From: Pseudomonadota bacterium
Lineage (GTDB): Bacteria; Pseudomonadota; Gammaproteobacteria; Burkholderiales; Rhodocyclaceae
Direction of reading: 5' to 3'
NCBI GenBank assembly: GCA_018261895.1
Contig: JAGTRT010000017.1
Location: 1-51,853 of the forward strand
Length of the DNA: 51,853 nt
A model generated the notes under the pieces. The model was not told the DNA's origin. It worked only from the letters and a program-made list of their open reading frames with translations, and made no database searches. A program made the translations under genes and the position numbers. Positions 9,919 to 18,879 of this stretch are shown here, piece after piece; the stretch's first letter is position 1, and each line of letters opens with the position of its first letter.

Positions 9919-10688
9919 CCCGGCCACTGCTCGAAGCGAAGCAACTCGTCGTCGCCATTGGCGGCAAGACAGTCGTTGATGGCGTCAACCTGAGCGTTGC
10001 CAGCGGTGAGCGCGTCGCCATTCTCGGCCGCAACGGCGCCGGCAAATCGACCTTGTTGTCGACGCTGGCCGGCCTGCGCCCGCCGGCCGCTGGCGCGGTG
10101 CTGCTCGATGGCGAGGACGCGGCGCTGATGCCCGCCCGCGACGCCGCCCTGCGCCGGGCCTGGCTTGGCCAGTTCCAGTCCGACCCCTTCGGTTCGACCG
10201 TGCTGGAAACGGCGCTGACCGGCCGCCACCCGCACCTCGGTCGCTGGGACTGGGAATCGACGCGCGATGCCGAACTGGCCCGCGGCGCGCTCAAGGCCGT
10301 CGGCCTGGAGGGCATGGAAACGCGGCAAATTCATACGCTTTCCGGCGGTGAACGCCAGCGGCTGGCCATCGCCACGCTGCTCACCCAGGCCGCGCCGCTC
10401 TACCTGCTCGACGAACCGCTGTCGCACCTCGACCTCAACCACCAGATGGCCGTCCTCGAACTCTTCGCCGGCACGGCCCGCGATTGCGGCGCGGGTGTCA
10501 TCATGGTCCTGCACGACCCGGCGCTGGCCCACCGCTTCTGTGACCGCGCGCTGCTGGTTTATGGCGACGGGCAAACCGAGCTGGGCAGCGTCGACGCCAT
10601 CCTGACCGCTGAAAAACTGTCCGAACTTTACGGCTACGGCCTGCGTCAGATCGAAGACCGCGGCCATCGCTGCTTCATTCCCGAATAA
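9915..10688 (+). CDS. btuD: Vitamin B12 ABC transporter ATPase
   Basis: A 257-residue ABC ATPase beginning MTRPLLEAKQLVVAIGG at the ATG overlapping the btuC stop. Walker A is GRNGAGKST (about residues 37–45), the signature is LSGGERQRLAIA (about 141–152) and Walker B is LYLLDEP (about 161–167), with a switch histidine in VLHDP. It powers corrinoid import with BtuC. A 34-bp repeat copy begins 4 bp after its stop and separates it from cobO. Confidence 0.92.
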   Translation: MTRPLLEAKQLVVAIGGKTVVDGVNLSVASGERVAILGRNGAGKSTLLSTLAGLRPPAAGAVLLDGEDAALMPARDAALRRAWLGQFQSDPFGSTVLETALTGRHPHLGRWDWESTRDAELARGALKAVGLEGMETRQIHTLSGGERQRLAIATLLTQAAPLYLLDEPLSHLDLNHQMAVLELFAGTARDCGAGVIMVLHDPALAHRFCDRALLVYGDGQTELGSVDAILTAEKLSELYGYGLRQIEDRGHRCFIPE

Positions 10689-10692
10689 TCAC

Positions 10693-10726
10693 ATTTCAAT
10701 TTTGGGCATTTTTTCCGGTTGACCGT
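10693..10726 (+). repeat. 34-bp interspersed repeat, copy 3
   Basis: Plus-strand copy 4 bp after the btuD stop, inside the B12 operon and before cobO. It is a near-consensus copy of the T-rich subtype (GGGCATTTTTTCCGG). Confidence 0.88.
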
Positions 10727-10753
10727 GAGATTGCCTTTTTCGAACCAAACACC

Positions 10754-11344
10754 ATGACCGTCACCCACGAACAACGCATGCAGAAGAAAAAGGCCGTCGT
10801 CGACAGCAAGATCGACGCCGCGCAGGAGGAACGCGGCGTGCTCGTCATCAACACCGGCAACGGCAAGGGCAAATCGAGCGCCGCGTTCGGCGTCGTCGCC
10901 CGGGCGCTTGGCCACGGCCTGAAAGTCGGCGTCGTCCAGTTCGTCAAAGGCCGCTCGGACACCGGCGAGGAAGCCTTCTTCCGCCAGCAGCCCAACGTCT
11001 CCTGGCATGTCGGCGGCGAAGGCTTCACCTGGGAAACGCAGGACAAGGAGCGCGACGCCAAAGCCGCCCAAGCCGCCTGGGAGGTCGCCTGCGGCCACCT
11101 GCACAACGCTGACATCGGCCTCGTCGTCCTCGACGAAATGACCTACGCCTTCAAGTACGGCTGGCTCGACCTCGACACCGTGATTGGCCAGATCCTCGCC
11201 CGCCCGGCCATGCAGCACGTCATCATCACCGGCCGCGGCGCCCCGCAAGCGCTACGCGATGCGGCCGACACGGTCAGCGACATCGGCATGGAAAAGCACG
11301 CCTTCCAAGCCGGCATCAAGGCCATGCCCGGCCTGGAGTTCTAA
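10754..11344 (+). CDS. cobO: Cob(I)yrinic acid a,c-diamide adenosyltransferase
   Basis: A 196-residue CobO/BtuR/CobA-type protein. The P-loop region VINTGNGKGKSSAAFG (about residues 31–46) and VVLDEMTYAFKYGW are family hallmarks. It transfers the adenosyl group of ATP to the cobalt of reduced corrinoids, giving adenosylcobalamin, the cofactor needed by methylmalonyl-CoA mutase at the left edge. Its stop overlaps the cobB start by one base. The CobO and BtuR names describe the same enzyme type. Confidence 0.92.
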   Translation: MTVTHEQRMQKKKAVVDSKIDAAQEERGVLVINTGNGKGKSSAAFGVVARALGHGLKVGVVQFVKGRSDTGEEAFFRQQPNVSWHVGGEGFTWETQDKERDAKAAQAAWEVACGHLHNADIGLVVLDEMTYAFKYGWLDLDTVIGQILARPAMQHVIITGRGAPQALRDAADTVSDIGMEKHAFQAGIKAMPGLEF

Positions 11345-12627
11345 TGACAAGCTGCCCCGCCCTCCTCATCGCCGCCCCCGCCTCCGGCCAGGGCAAGACT
11401 ACCGTCACCGCCGCGCTGGCCCGCCTGCATGCCCGGCAAGGCCGGCGCGTCACCGTCTTCAAGTGCGGACCCGACTTTCTTGACCCACAGATCCACGCCT
11501 TCGCCAGCGGTCGGCCCTGTCAGAATCTCGACCTCGGCATGTGCGGCGAGGAAGACGCGCGCTGGCGACTGGCCCGCGCTGCCGAGGATTCCGACCTGAT
11601 TCTGATCGAAGGCGTCATGGGCCTCTTCGACGGCCAGCCCTCGGCAGCCGACATCGCAACGCGCTTTGGCGTCCCGGTCATGGCACTCATCGACGCTGGA
11701 TCGATGGCCCAGACCTTCGGCGCCGTCGCCCACGGCCTGGCCAGTTACCGGCCCGGCCTGCCCTTCGCCGGCGTCCTCGCCAACCGCGTCGGCAGTGCTT
11801 ATCACGCCCAACTTCTGCGCGACAGCCTGCCAGCCGGCATGGGCTGGTTCGGCGCCCTGCCCAAAAGCAGCGACAGCCTCCCCGAACGCCACCTCGGCCT
11901 GCTCCAGGCCGCCGAAATCACCGACCTCGAAGCCCGTCTCGACGCCCTGGCCGATGCCTTGCAAACCAGTGCCACCGTCGACCTGCCCAAACCCGTCAAT
12001 TTCGAAGCGGCCCCGGCCCCCGACATCAAACCGCTGCTCGCCGGCCAGTGCGTCGCCATCGCCCGCGACGCCGCCTACGGCTTCATCTACCCGGCCAATC
12101 TCGAAACGCTCGCGCAGCTCGGCGCCAAGCTGCGCTTCTTCTCGCCCGTGGCCGACGACCCCTTGCCGGATTGCGACGCCGTCTGGCTGCCCGGCGGCTA
12201 CCCGGAACTCCATGCCGATGCGCTCAGCAAGCACAGCGCCCTGTGGCAAGCGCTCAAGAATCACGTCGCCGCCGGCAAAGCACTGCTCGCCGAATGTGGC
12301 GGCATGATGAGCCTGTTCGACGAGGTCGTCGACAAAGCTGGCGCCAGCAACCGTTTCGGCGGCCTGCTTCCCGGCCGCGCCGTCATGCAACCGCGCATCA
12401 CGGCGCTCGGCACCCAATTCGTCGACCTGCCAGAAGGCCACCTTTCCGGTCATACCTTCCATTATTCGAAAAGCGAAACGCCCCTCGCCCCGCTGGTCCG
12501 CGCCCGAACAGCCGACGGCCGCGAAGGCGAAGCGATCTACCGGCAGGGACGCCTGACCGCCTCCTACGTCCATTTCTATTTCCCCTCCAACCCCGCTGCC
12601 GTAGCCAGCCTGTTGGCAACGCCATAA
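11344..12627 (+). CDS. cobB: Cobyrinate a,c-diamide synthase
   Basis: A 427-residue two-domain amidotransferase. The N-terminal ATP-dependent part has a P-loop (APASGQGKTTVTAAL, about residues 10–24) and FKCGPDFLDP. The C-terminal class I glutaminase-like domain has the nucleophile region LAECGGMMSL (Cys near residue 319) and a late HFYFPSNP histidine. It amidates the a and c carboxylates of cobyrinic acid. Its presence suggests corrinoid synthesis or remodelling besides uptake. Other cob genes are not in the window. Confidence 0.92.
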   Translation: MTSCPALLIAAPASGQGKTTVTAALARLHARQGRRVTVFKCGPDFLDPQIHAFASGRPCQNLDLGMCGEEDARWRLARAAEDSDLILIEGVMGLFDGQPSAADIATRFGVPVMALIDAGSMAQTFGAVAHGLASYRPGLPFAGVLANRVGSAYHAQLLRDSLPAGMGWFGALPKSSDSLPERHLGLLQAAEITDLEARLDALADALQTSATVDLPKPVNFEAAPAPDIKPLLAGQCVAIARDAAYGFIYPANLETLAQLGAKLRFFSPVADDPLPDCDAVWLPGGYPELHADALSKHSALWQALKNHVAAGKALLAECGGMMSLFDEVVDKAGASNRFGGLLPGRAVMQPRITALGTQFVDLPEGHLSGHTFHYSKSETPLAPLVRARTADGREGEAIYRQGRLTASYVHFYFPSNPAAVASLLATP

Positions 12628-12727
12628 ATATTCGATTTTCTCGAATAATCACGCAGGCGTTTACTGGTTTTTATGTAGACGGAAGCAGCTACACTACGGG
12701 ATGTAACTTTCCCTAACGGAGACAACC

Positions 12728-13609
12728 ATGAAGAATTTCGTATTGCTGGCCGCAGCACTGGTGCTCGGCTTCACCCTGCAGATCGGCGACGCCGAAGCCA
12801 AGCGCCTCGGTGGCGGCAGCTCGGCCGGCATGCAGCGCCAGTCCGTTGCCCCCGCGCCGGCTAAGCAGGCACCGACCGCAGCCCCGAACACGCCGTCGGC
12901 CCCGGCCGCCGCACCGGCCGCCCAACCCAAGCGCTCGTGGATGGGCCCGCTGGCAGGCCTCGCCGCCGGTCTCGGCCTGGCCGCGCTGGCCTCGCACTTC
13001 GGCTTCGGTGAAGGCCTGGCCAATGTCCTGATGATCGGCCTGCTGATCATGGCCGTCGTCATGGTCGTCGGCTATTTCATGCGCAAGAAGGCAGGCGCGA
13101 CCCAGCAAGGCGGCATGCAGTACGCCGGCGCGGGTGCCAATTACGGTGCCAACGCCCCGCGTCAGCCTGACTTCATGCCAGTCGGCGGCTCGGCAGCCGC
13201 TGCCCCGGTAGCCGCTTCGACCGGTGGTGGCAACATCCCGGCCGACTTCGATGTCGAGAGCTTCGTCCGTAACGCCAAGGTCAACTTCATCCGCCTGCAG
13301 GCCGCCAACGATGCCGGCAATCTCGACGACATCCGCGAATTCACGTCGCCGGAAATGTTCGCCGAGATCAAGATGGGCATGAGCGAACGCGGCGGTGCGC
13401 AGCAGGAAACCGACGTGGCTCAACTCAACGGCGAAGTCCTCGACGTTGCCGAAGAAGCCAACCGCTACATCGTCAGCATCCGCTTCACCGGCCTGATCAG
13501 CGAAGAAAAGGGCGTCGCACCGGCGCCGTTCGATGAAATCTGGCACATGACCAAACCGACCGACAACAGTCGCGGCTGGGTACTGGCCGGTATTCAGCAA
13601 GTCCAGTAA
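12728..13609 (+). CDS. Tim44-like domain membrane protein
   Basis: A 293-residue protein with a signal-like N-terminus (residues 1–24, ending DAEA), a long Ala/Pro-rich segment, two close membrane helices (about 78–118) and a C-terminal Tim44-like domain (about 170–293; FVRNAKVNFIRLQAANDAGNLDDIREFTSPEMF). Proteobacterial members of this family have no settled function. TAACGGAGA before the ATG is the ribosome site. A perfect hairpin terminator follows, so it is probably a single-gene unit. Confidence 0.88.
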   Translation: MKNFVLLAAALVLGFTLQIGDAEAKRLGGGSSAGMQRQSVAPAPAKQAPTAAPNTPSAPAAAPAAQPKRSWMGPLAGLAAGLGLAALASHFGFGEGLANVLMIGLLIMAVVMVVGYFMRKKAGATQQGGMQYAGAGANYGANAPRQPDFMPVGGSAAAAPVAASTGGGNIPADFDVESFVRNAKVNFIRLQAANDAGNLDDIREFTSPEMFAEIKMGMSERGGAQQETDVAQLNGEVLDVAEEANRYIVSIRFTGLISEEKGVAPAPFDEIWHMTKPTDNSRGWVLAGIQQVQ

Positions 13610-13625
13610 GCAGGCAATTTCCCTC

Positions 13626-13659
13626 AAGGCTGGCCGGAGAAATCCGGCCAGCCTTTTTT
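13626..13659 (+). terminator. Rho-independent terminator after the Tim44-like gene
   Basis: AAGGCTGGCCGGA pairs fully with TCCGGCCAGCCTT around a GAAA loop, followed by a T run. It lies 17 bp after the stop codon. Confidence 0.92.
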
Positions 13660-13795
13660 ATGGGCGAATGCCCTCGACGGGAACTCATGCACCAATTGCG
13701 TGAATTACTTCATTGATATGAATTCGGTGCGATGGCATAGTCATGACTTGTTCAAGCTATGCGCAGAACACATTGTTTCATAAAGGTAAATTCTC

Positions 13796-13809
13796 GTATC
13801 GTCCGATAC
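13796..13809. promoter_or_regulatory. Palindrome upstream of the YfiR-like gene
   Basis: GTATCG-TC-CGATAC is a perfect short palindrome about 37 bp before the start of the YfiR-like gene, just after AT-rich sequence (TTGTTT at 13774 and TAAATT near 13787) that could hold a promoter. An operator role is inferred only. Confidence 0.3.
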
Positions 13810-13846
13810 TTGTACCCGCCGCTCAGGTCGGCGAGCCGGTGCGCTC

Positions 13847-14419
13847 ATGCCCGGCACCTGCAAAATCATGAGCTGGCACGCACGCCCTCTCGCGCGCACA
13901 CCCCTGCTGGGCGGCCTGGTCGTTTTCTGCATGGCCTGTTTTTCCCTGGCCATGGCCCAACCCGACTCCGAACCGCAGCTGGAATCGGCCTATCTCGTCA
14001 ATTTCCTGAAATATGTGGAATGGCCTGCCAGCAGCCGGAACACGTCAACGATTTGCCTGTTCGGCCGGGACACGCTCGGCCCCTACCTGAGCAATCACGA
14101 AGGGCGGCTGGTCGGCGGCAAGGAGCTGCGGATTCGCCGGGTGAAAAGCCCTGACGACATGGGCGCCTGCCAGTTGCTCTACATTCCCGACATCGAGGAG
14201 GCGCGCATCAGCGCCGTCCTGCGCTGGATTCAGGGCATGCCCATCCTGCCCGCCAGCAATGCCGACGGCTTTGCGCGCGCCGGCGGCGGCATCGAACTGC
14301 TTCGCAACGGCGGGCGCGTTCAGTTCATCGTCAATGCGGATACACTTTCCCGGCATGGACTGACGCCGAGTTCACAAATGATGCGACTCGCTAGCCGTGT
14401 CATCGGAGGCGAGCGTTGA
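13847..14419 (+). CDS. YfiR-family periplasmic protein (DUF4154)
   Basis: A 190-residue protein with an N-terminal signal segment (LLGGLVVFCMACFSLAMAQ, cleavage near residue 37) and a DUF4154/YfiR domain: ESAYLVNFLKYVEWP, CLFGRD, GACQLLYIP and a late GGRVQFIVN. YfiR represses the membrane diguanylate cyclase YfiN in Pseudomonas. Here the gene overlaps a hybrid histidine kinase instead, so the protein probably tunes that kinase from the periplasm. An ATG at 13868 is an alternative start. Confidence 0.85.
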   Translation: MPGTCKIMSWHARPLARTPLLGGLVVFCMACFSLAMAQPDSEPQLESAYLVNFLKYVEWPASSRNTSTICLFGRDTLGPYLSNHEGRLVGGKELRIRRVKSPDDMGACQLLYIPDIEEARISAVLRWIQGMPILPASNADGFARAGGGIELLRNGGRVQFIVNADTLSRHGLTPSSQMMRLASRVIGGER

Positions 14420-16392
14420 ACAAGCAACAATCCATTCGGAAAAAAATTGCGCTGGCCATCGCGGCCTCGCTCGGCGTGGGCTTGCTGCTTTCCTTCCTGA
14501 CCTTCGCGGTGCGCGAAGTCGACCAGCGACGCCAGGCCAAGACGGCCGAGCTGTTTGCCATGGCCGATGTCGTCGCCTTCAACGCGTCGGCCGTCATCGA
14601 ATTCCGGGATGTCCTGGGCGCCAGGCGCCTGCTCAGTTCGTTTGGCGAGCACAAGGATGTGCTGGCCGTGCGCCTCATCGGCATTACCTCGGATTTCCAT
14701 TATCGCTACGACGCAGCCGACCGGCCGCTGCCCACCCAGGTCGAACAGGGCGACAAACCGCACCGCGTGCGCGCGGTCTATGCCGACTGGTCGTCGGTGA
14801 CGGTCGCCGTCCCCATCCGTTCGGATGACGAGATCGTCGGTACGGTTTCCATTTCGGCCAGCCTCGAAGCCGTCTGGCGGGCCATCGTCTGGAACCTCGC
14901 GCTGTCGCTGCTGGCGCTGACCATTTCGTTCCTCATCGCCTTCGCCATCGGCCGCCACATGCTGGCGTCGATTCTGGCCGCGCTCGGATCGCTGACCGAA
15001 ACGGCCCAGTACATTGCCGAATCCAAGGACTACTCCCGTCAGGCGAAGATCTATTCGGACGACGAGATCGGTCGCCTCGGCAAGGCTTTCAATTCCATGC
15101 TCGGCGAAATCGCCCAGCGCGACGGGCAACTCGCCGACCAGCGCGACCATCTCGAGGACACGGTCCAGGAGCGTACGCAGGCCCTGTCGCTGGCCAAGGA
15201 GGCGGCGGAGGCAGCGAGCCGGGCGAAGAGCACCTTCCTGTCCAACATGAGCCATGAATTGCGCACGCCGATGAACGCGATCATCGGCATGACCTACATG
15301 CTCAAGCGCAACAACCAGGACCCGGCGCAGGTGGACAAGCTCGGCAAGATCGACGATGCGGCCAACCACCTGCTGCGGCTGCTCAATGACATCCTCGACC
15401 TGTCGAAGATCGACGCGGACAGGATGACGCTTGAACAGACATCTTTCACCGTCGACGCGCTGACCCAGGAACTGGCAAACCTGCTCGCCCCCCGCGCCGA
15501 ATCGGCGCACCTCCGTTTCATTCTCGACCTCGATGCCCGCCTCAAGGCGCTCCAGCTGGTCGGCGACCCCCTGCGCCTGCTGCAAATCCTGCTCAATCTG
15601 GCCGGCAACGCGATCAAATTCACCGAGCGCGGCGAAGTTCGGGTCGTCGGCCGCATCGCCGAAGACGATGGACAATCGGTGCTGCTTGAGATGTCGGTCT
15701 GGGACACCGGAATCGGCATCACGGCAGAGGCGCTCGATCGGATCTTCAATCCCTTCGAACAGGCCGACGGCTCGACGACGCGCAAATACGGCGGCACCGG
15801 CCTCGGCCTGCCCATCTGCCAACGCCTCGTCCGGCTGATGGGCGGAGAAATCGAAGTGGTCAGTACGCCGGGCTCGGGGAGCGTTTTCACCTTTGCCATC
15901 CGACTGCGCCGCACGCATGTCGCCGCTCCCGAACCGCAGGACAAGCATCAATCCGGCATGGCTGCCGAACGGGCCTTGCGCGAGGAGTTTCCGGCGTGTC
16001 ACATCCTCATGGCCGAAGATGACTGGGTCAATCAGGAAGTGGCCCTCGAACTGCTTCGTGAAACACTGGGCTTCAAGGTGGACCTGGCCAGCGACGGGGT
16101 CGAGGCCGTCGATCTGGCCGTCAAACGAGGCTACCAGCTGATCCTGATGGACATGCAGATGCCGAATCTCGACGGCCTGGGCGCCACGCAGGCCATCCGC
16201 GGAATATCGGGGCATGCCGATACCCCCATCATCGCCATGACCGCCAACGCCTTCGCCGAAGACCGGGTGCTTTGCCTGGATGCCGGGATGAACGATTTCA
16301 TCGCCAAGCCAGTCGATCCGGATGACCTGTTCGCGATGATGCTGAAGTGGCTGCGCCAGAGTAGGGCCAGTGCGGCCTGCACCGCCGGCTAA
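14416..16392 (+). CDS. Hybrid sensor histidine kinase with CHASE8-like sensor
   Basis: A 658-residue protein starting at a TTG that overlaps the YfiR-gene stop, with GGAGG 6–10 bases upstream. Order: membrane helix (about 11–33), periplasmic CHASE8-like region (ADVVAFNASAVIEFRD), second helix (about 155–180), HAMP, HisKA with phospho-acceptor His280 in SNMSHELRTP, HATPase (N box LNLAGNAIKFT; G boxes DTGIG and GGTGLGL) and a C-terminal receiver with Asp579 in LILMDMQMP. No output domain is seen, so phosphate probably passes on to another protein. Confidence 0.9.
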   Translation: MNKQQSIRKKIALAIAASLGVGLLLSFLTFAVREVDQRRQAKTAELFAMADVVAFNASAVIEFRDVLGARRLLSSFGEHKDVLAVRLIGITSDFHYRYDAADRPLPTQVEQGDKPHRVRAVYADWSSVTVAVPIRSDDEIVGTVSISASLEAVWRAIVWNLALSLLALTISFLIAFAIGRHMLASILAALGSLTETAQYIAESKDYSRQAKIYSDDEIGRLGKAFNSMLGEIAQRDGQLADQRDHLEDTVQERTQALSLAKEAAEAASRAKSTFLSNMSHELRTPMNAIIGMTYMLKRNNQDPAQVDKLGKIDDAANHLLRLLNDILDLSKIDADRMTLEQTSFTVDALTQELANLLAPRAESAHLRFILDLDARLKALQLVGDPLRLLQILLNLAGNAIKFTERGEVRVVGRIAEDDGQSVLLEMSVWDTGIGITAEALDRIFNPFEQADGSTTRKYGGTGLGLPICQRLVRLMGGEIEVVSTPGSGSVFTFAIRLRRTHVAAPEPQDKHQSGMAAERALREEFPACHILMAEDDWVNQEVALELLRETLGFKVDLASDGVEAVDLAVKRGYQLILMDMQMPNLDGLGATQAIRGISGHADTPIIAMTANAFAEDRVLCLDAGMNDFIAKPVDPDDLFAMMLKWLRQSRASAACTAG

Positions 16393-16412
16393 CTGCCGGC
16401 TGGCGCCTCAAC

Positions 16413-17423
16413 TCAGAAGCCGGCCGCCTCGGCCTCCAGGTAGGCCAGGCTGACGTACTTGCCGATATTGATGTCGAAGCCCTTGGTATCCTTGGCCCGG
16501 CTGAGGACTCTCGGGTCTTTCAGGACCCTGGCCTTGGCTTCCTCCATCGGCTGCCCATCCTTGACCGCCTGCTCGCAGGGCTGGTAGATGCCTTCGAACA
16601 GCTCGCGATTCCAGCGCAGGACTTCCCCGCTCGGCTGGCCGTGGCCGGGTAGCCAGATGGTCGACGCGGCGTTTTTCTCCAGCGCGTCGTAGGCCTTCAG
16701 GGTGCCGACGTAGGAACCGTCGTCCATGTTGGCGATGCGCCGGTCCATCGCCACGTCGCCGATGCAGGTCAGCTTGTCTTCGAGGACCTCGACGCAGATG
16801 TCGTAGGGCGTATGCACCTTGCCGTAGTGGTGCAGGCGCAGCGTCACGTCGCCGAACTTCAGTTCGCGGCCGTGTTCAACCGGCGTATTCGGCGGCACGA
16901 CGTGGGTGCCGAGCGTGGCCTGGTTGGTCCATTGCTCCATGAGGGTACGCCACAGCTTGCCCTGCATACCGGCGATTTCGCTGATCGTTCCGGGGTGGGC
17001 GTAAATCGGAACATCCTTGTAGGCCGCGACGAAGGCGTCGTTACCGAGCCAGTGATCGCCGTGGTAATGGGTGTTGATGATGGCGATGACCGGCTTTTTC
17101 AGCGTCTTTTTGATCTGCCGGATGGCCATCTCGCCGATCTGCACCGACGCCCCCGAATCGATCACCACCAAGCCCTTGGCGGTATTGACCACGGTGATGT
17201 TGCACATCATTCCCTGGTTTTCCGGGGTCGGGAAACCGTCGGGCGAGAAGATCATCCAGACATGTTTCGAGATCTGGCGCAGGGGATGGTCCTTGACCGC
17301 CGGTCCGCGCACGAAATCCTCGAGCTCGCGTGCAAAGGCGCTCATCGACTGCCAGGGCGCAAACTCGACCGCGCCGAGCGCAGAAAAGGCGGCGGTGGCG
17401 CGCAGGAATCGGCGGCGGTCCAT
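16413..17423 (-). CDS. Exported metallo-beta-lactamase-fold hydrolase
   Basis: A 336-residue protein from the ATG at 17423, which has AGGAGA at a good distance; a longer frame reaches 17459 but lacks this support. The N-terminus MDRRRFLRATAAFSALGA resembles a twin-arginine signal. The metal-binding motif THYHGDHW lies near residue 120, with later GKVHTPYD and LPGHGQPS. Proteins of this kind accompany quinoprotein or methanol-oxidation systems in some bacteria (quinoprotein relay system proteins). The substrate is unknown and nothing nearby settles it. Confidence 0.82.
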   Translation of the reverse strand: MDRRRFLRATAAFSALGAVEFAPWQSMSAFARELEDFVRGPAVKDHPLRQISKHVWMIFSPDGFPTPENQGMMCNITVVNTAKGLVVIDSGASVQIGEMAIRQIKKTLKKPVIAIINTHYHGDHWLGNDAFVAAYKDVPIYAHPGTISEIAGMQGKLWRTLMEQWTNQATLGTHVVPPNTPVEHGRELKFGDVTLRLHHYGKVHTPYDICVEVLEDKLTCIGDVAMDRRIANMDDGSYVGTLKAYDALEKNAASTIWLPGHGQPSGEVLRWNRELFEGIYQPCEQAVKDGQPMEEAKARVLKDPRVLSRAKDTKGFDINIGKYVSLAYLEAEAAGF

Positions 17424-17493
17424 CAGCATCTCCTGAAACGTTAAAATAGCGTCCATCATCGCGCCGAATCCAACGCTCGTCTACACTCACGCC

Positions 17494-17712
17494 ATGCGCC
17501 GCTACCCGTTTTCCTTCATCGCCCTGACCACGCTCGGCGGTCTCTGCGCCATTCCGGGCGCCATCAGCCTCGCCGGTTTCGGCGCCGTCATTCACCCGGT
17601 GCTCGATGATCCGATGGCCGGCCTCGCCTTCATCGTCTCCGCCATCGCCCTGATCGGCTCGGGCGCGTTCCCTCTCGTCATCGAAAAACTCAAGGAAAAC
17701 GAAAGCGCCTGA
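17494..17712 (+). CDS. Small membrane protein
   Basis: A 72-residue protein with two predicted membrane helices (about residues 8–32 and 41–63) and a charged C-terminus (EKLKENESA). It is divergent from the metallo-beta-lactamase-fold gene with a 70-bp spacer. I do not recognise the family. Coding bias resembles its neighbours, and a 34-bp repeat begins 4 bp after the stop. Confidence 0.6.
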   Translation: MRRYPFSFIALTTLGGLCAIPGAISLAGFGAVIHPVLDDPMAGLAFIVSAIALIGSGAFPLVIEKLKENESA

Positions 17713-17715
17713 GCG

Positions 17716-17749
17716 ATTTCGATTTTGGCCGTTTTTTCCGGTTGACCGT
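17716..17749 (+). repeat. 34-bp interspersed repeat, copy 4
   Basis: Plus-strand copy 3 bp after the stop of the small membrane protein gene, T-rich subtype, ending GTTGACCGTCAAA. Confidence 0.88.
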
Positions 17750-17773
17750 CAAAGACCGGGATTTCCCAGCCAA

Positions 17774-18877
17774 TCAGGCTTCGCGCATCAAACGCCAGTA
17801 CTGGAACTTCAGGGTCGCCACCGTCCCGACAACAATGGACAGGAAGGTCACGATGGAGCCGACCGCCAGCGTGGAAAAACCGGTGATGCCCTGGCCGACC
17901 GTACAGCCCATCGCCACCACGCCACCAAAGCCCATCAGCGCCGCGCCGAGCAGGTGGCTGGCCGTGTCCTCGACGCTGGCGAAGCCTTCCCAGCGGAAAT
18001 TCCCGGTCAGCAGGGCCCAGGCGCCGGAACCGGCGATGACGCCGAGCACACTGGCGATGCCGACCGTCAGCTTGCGGCTGGTGTCCGACCACAGCATCAG
18101 CAGATCCAGCGCATAGGCTTGCGGCGCAACGAAAGTCAGCGATTCCATCCGGCCGCTGTTGGTGGCGATGAAGGCCTCTTCCAGTGTTTCCGGATGTTCG
18201 GCCAGATAGCCGATATGACCGCTGACATACCAGGCGGCGACGATGGCCAGCCCTGTGCCGACGCCGCCGAGGAGGTTATCGAGCGTCCAGAAGTCGCGCT
18301 TGAGCAGGCAGAACGCGGTCAGGCCGCCGCCGATGGCCAGCACGGAGAGCCCGAAGGCCATCCCGGACGGCAGGCCGGCAGCGGCAAGCAGGTTCGGAAC
18401 ATCCTGGCCGCCAGGGAGCGTGATCGCCGCCTTTTCCAGCACATTGACGCGAAAGACGCCGAACACGCCACGCATCGTCATGTAGGCGGCCAAACCGAGA
18501 ACCAGGAAGACGACGAGCGACTTGAGGTTGCCGGCGCCGATGCGGATCAGGGTTTTCGAACCGCAGCCGGAGGCGAGCACCATGCCGACGCCGAACAGGA
18601 AGCCGCCGACGATGTACGACAGCCAGGTGAAATTCGGCGTCCGGTAAATCGATTTGCCGAGGTCGATCAGCCCGGCCTGATGCAGCGCAGCCGAGCCGAG
18701 GATGGCGACGCCGATGGCCAGCAGCCACATGCGCATGCGGCTCCAGTCGCCCATGTTGACGATGTCGGAGACCGCCCCCATGGTACAGAAATGGGTCTTC
18801 TGGCCGATGGCGCCGAACACGAACGACACGGCGAAGGAAAGCCAGAGAACGGTATTGGCCAGGGCTGCTGTTTCCAT
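17774..18877 (-). CDS. YeeE/YedE family transporter (sulfur-type)
   Basis: A 367-residue inner-membrane protein starting METAALANTVLWLSF. It has two homologous halves, each with a conserved Cys motif: FCTMGAVSDI (about residue 31) with ASGCGSKTLIRIG, and MGCTVGQGITGFSTL near the C-terminus. Family members import thiosulfate or related sulfur compounds (YeeE) or act in selenium metabolism (YedE). The start lies 2 bp after the queC stop on the same strand, so it may share that transcript; a functional link to queC is not evident. Confidence 0.87.
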   Translation of the reverse strand: METAALANTVLWLSFAVSFVFGAIGQKTHFCTMGAVSDIVNMGDWSRMRMWLLAIGVAILGSAALHQAGLIDLGKSIYRTPNFTWLSYIVGGFLFGVGMVLASGCGSKTLIRIGAGNLKSLVVFLVLGLAAYMTMRGVFGVFRVNVLEKAAITLPGGQDVPNLLAAAGLPSGMAFGLSVLAIGGGLTAFCLLKRDFWTLDNLLGGVGTGLAIVAAWYVSGHIGYLAEHPETLEEAFIATNSGRMESLTFVAPQAYALDLLMLWSDTSRKLTVGIASVLGVIAGSGAWALLTGNFRWEGFASVEDTASHLLGAALMGFGGVVAMGCTVGQGITGFSTLAVGSIVTFLSIVVGTVATLKFQYWRLMREA

Positions 18878-18879
18878 GA

